NCBI GenBank assembly: GCA_900555215.1
Contig: USKR01000076.1
Coordinates: 1 to 6,556 of the forward strand
DNA from: an uncultured Ruminococcus sp.
Lineage (GTDB): Bacteria; Bacillota; Clostridia; Lachnospirales; Lachnospiraceae
DNA length: 6,556 nucleotides
Direction: 5' to 3'
Within the stretch, counting starts at the first letter, position 1, and each line of letters opens with the position of its first letter. Below are positions 6,465 to 6,556 of this stretch, piece after piece. Under the pieces are notes generated by a model, which was given only the letters and a program-made list of their open reading frames with translations, was not told the DNA's origin and ran no database searches. A program made the position numbers and the translations under genes.

Positions 6465-6503
6465 AAAGGCGCTTTGGAGAATGATCTCCAGAGCGCTTTT
6501 CTT
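6465..6503 (+). terminator. Rho-independent terminator after cstA
   Basis: A perfect 16-bp stem (6465-6480 with 6485-6500, including two G-U pairs) with an ATGA loop, its right arm ending in TTTT and continuing CTT. The AAA of the left arm pairs with that T-run, so it may also work on the opposite strand. It is about 90 bases past the cstA stop and is the first strong stop for that transcript. Confidence 0.88.
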
Positions 6504-6556
6504 GTATGACGGGCATGCCGTCAGTCTGTGGTGAAAGTCCACGAGGGGCGTAGTTG
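6504..6556 (+). mobile_element. 5' end of a group IIC-like intron (partial)
   Basis: From GTATG at 6504 the sequence resembles the start of bacterial group IIC introns as I recall it from the Oceanobacillus iheyensis intron (GUGUG start, GGCAUG, CAGUCU, GUGAGAGUCC). Visible structure: hairpin GACGG/CCGTC (6508-6512, 6518-6522) with loop GCATG; then CAGTCT; then hairpin GTGG/CCAC (6528-6531, 6539-6542) with loop TGAAAGT; then GAGGGGCGTAGTTG, familiar from domain I of Lachnospiraceae introns. The position is telling, because IIC introns insert just after terminator hairpins in sense orientation, exactly as here. The start is GTATG rather than the usual GTGYG. The reverse transcriptase and catalytic domains V/VI are outside the window, so completeness and activity are unknown. 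Confidence 0.68.

Overview
The window reads as chromosomal DNA from a low-to-mid GC Gram-positive anaerobe of the Clostridia, most likely Lachnospiraceae-like. The grounds are strong AGGAGG-type ribosome binding sites, sigma-A style promoters, a T-box leader, a KtrAB-type potassium transporter, and a group IIC-like intron start placed right after a terminator. The family assignment is inference; no 16S or other marker is present. All confident genes lie on the + strand.

Layout. At the left edge an upstream gene probably ends at 53, overlapping the next start codon as ATGA. A two-component pair follows: a sensor histidine kinase (50-1105) overlapping by 8 bases an OmpR/PhoB-type response regulator (1098-1790). 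A 322-base intergenic stretch (1791-2112) holds a 10-bp perfect inverted repeat, a doubtful 38-residue membrane ORF on the - strand, and an extended -10 promoter for the next unit. That unit is a two-gene potassium uptake operon: a TrkH/KtrB-family channel subunit (2113-3501) and a 219-residue KtrA-type RCK regulatory subunit (3580-4239).

Immediately after ktrA, a near-consensus promoter (TTGACA, 16-base spacer, TATAAT) drives a leader of about 390 bases. It has the hallmarks of a T-box riboswitch: a complex Stem I, a CCGTTA segment, a Stem III hairpin, a T-box sequence with a TGGT bulge, and a 13-bp terminator that competes with a 6-bp antiterminator. The only gene it can control is the CstA-family carbon starvation/peptide-or-pyruvate transporter at 4696-6375. 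Uncharged tRNA is therefore expected to switch on this transporter. The specifier is read as ATC (isoleucine), with GCC (alanine) as the alternative.

After cstA come an AT-rich palindrome, a possible orphan promoter and a 16-bp rho-independent terminator (6465-6503). The last 53 bases, starting GTATG directly after the terminator T-tract, look like the 5' end of a group IIC intron in sense orientation. The body of the intron lies outside the window.

Together the genes describe envelope/ion homeostasis (two-component sensing, potassium uptake) next to an amino-acid-starvation-controlled nutrient importer. Regulation of ktrAB by the neighbouring two-component system is possible but not shown by the sequence.
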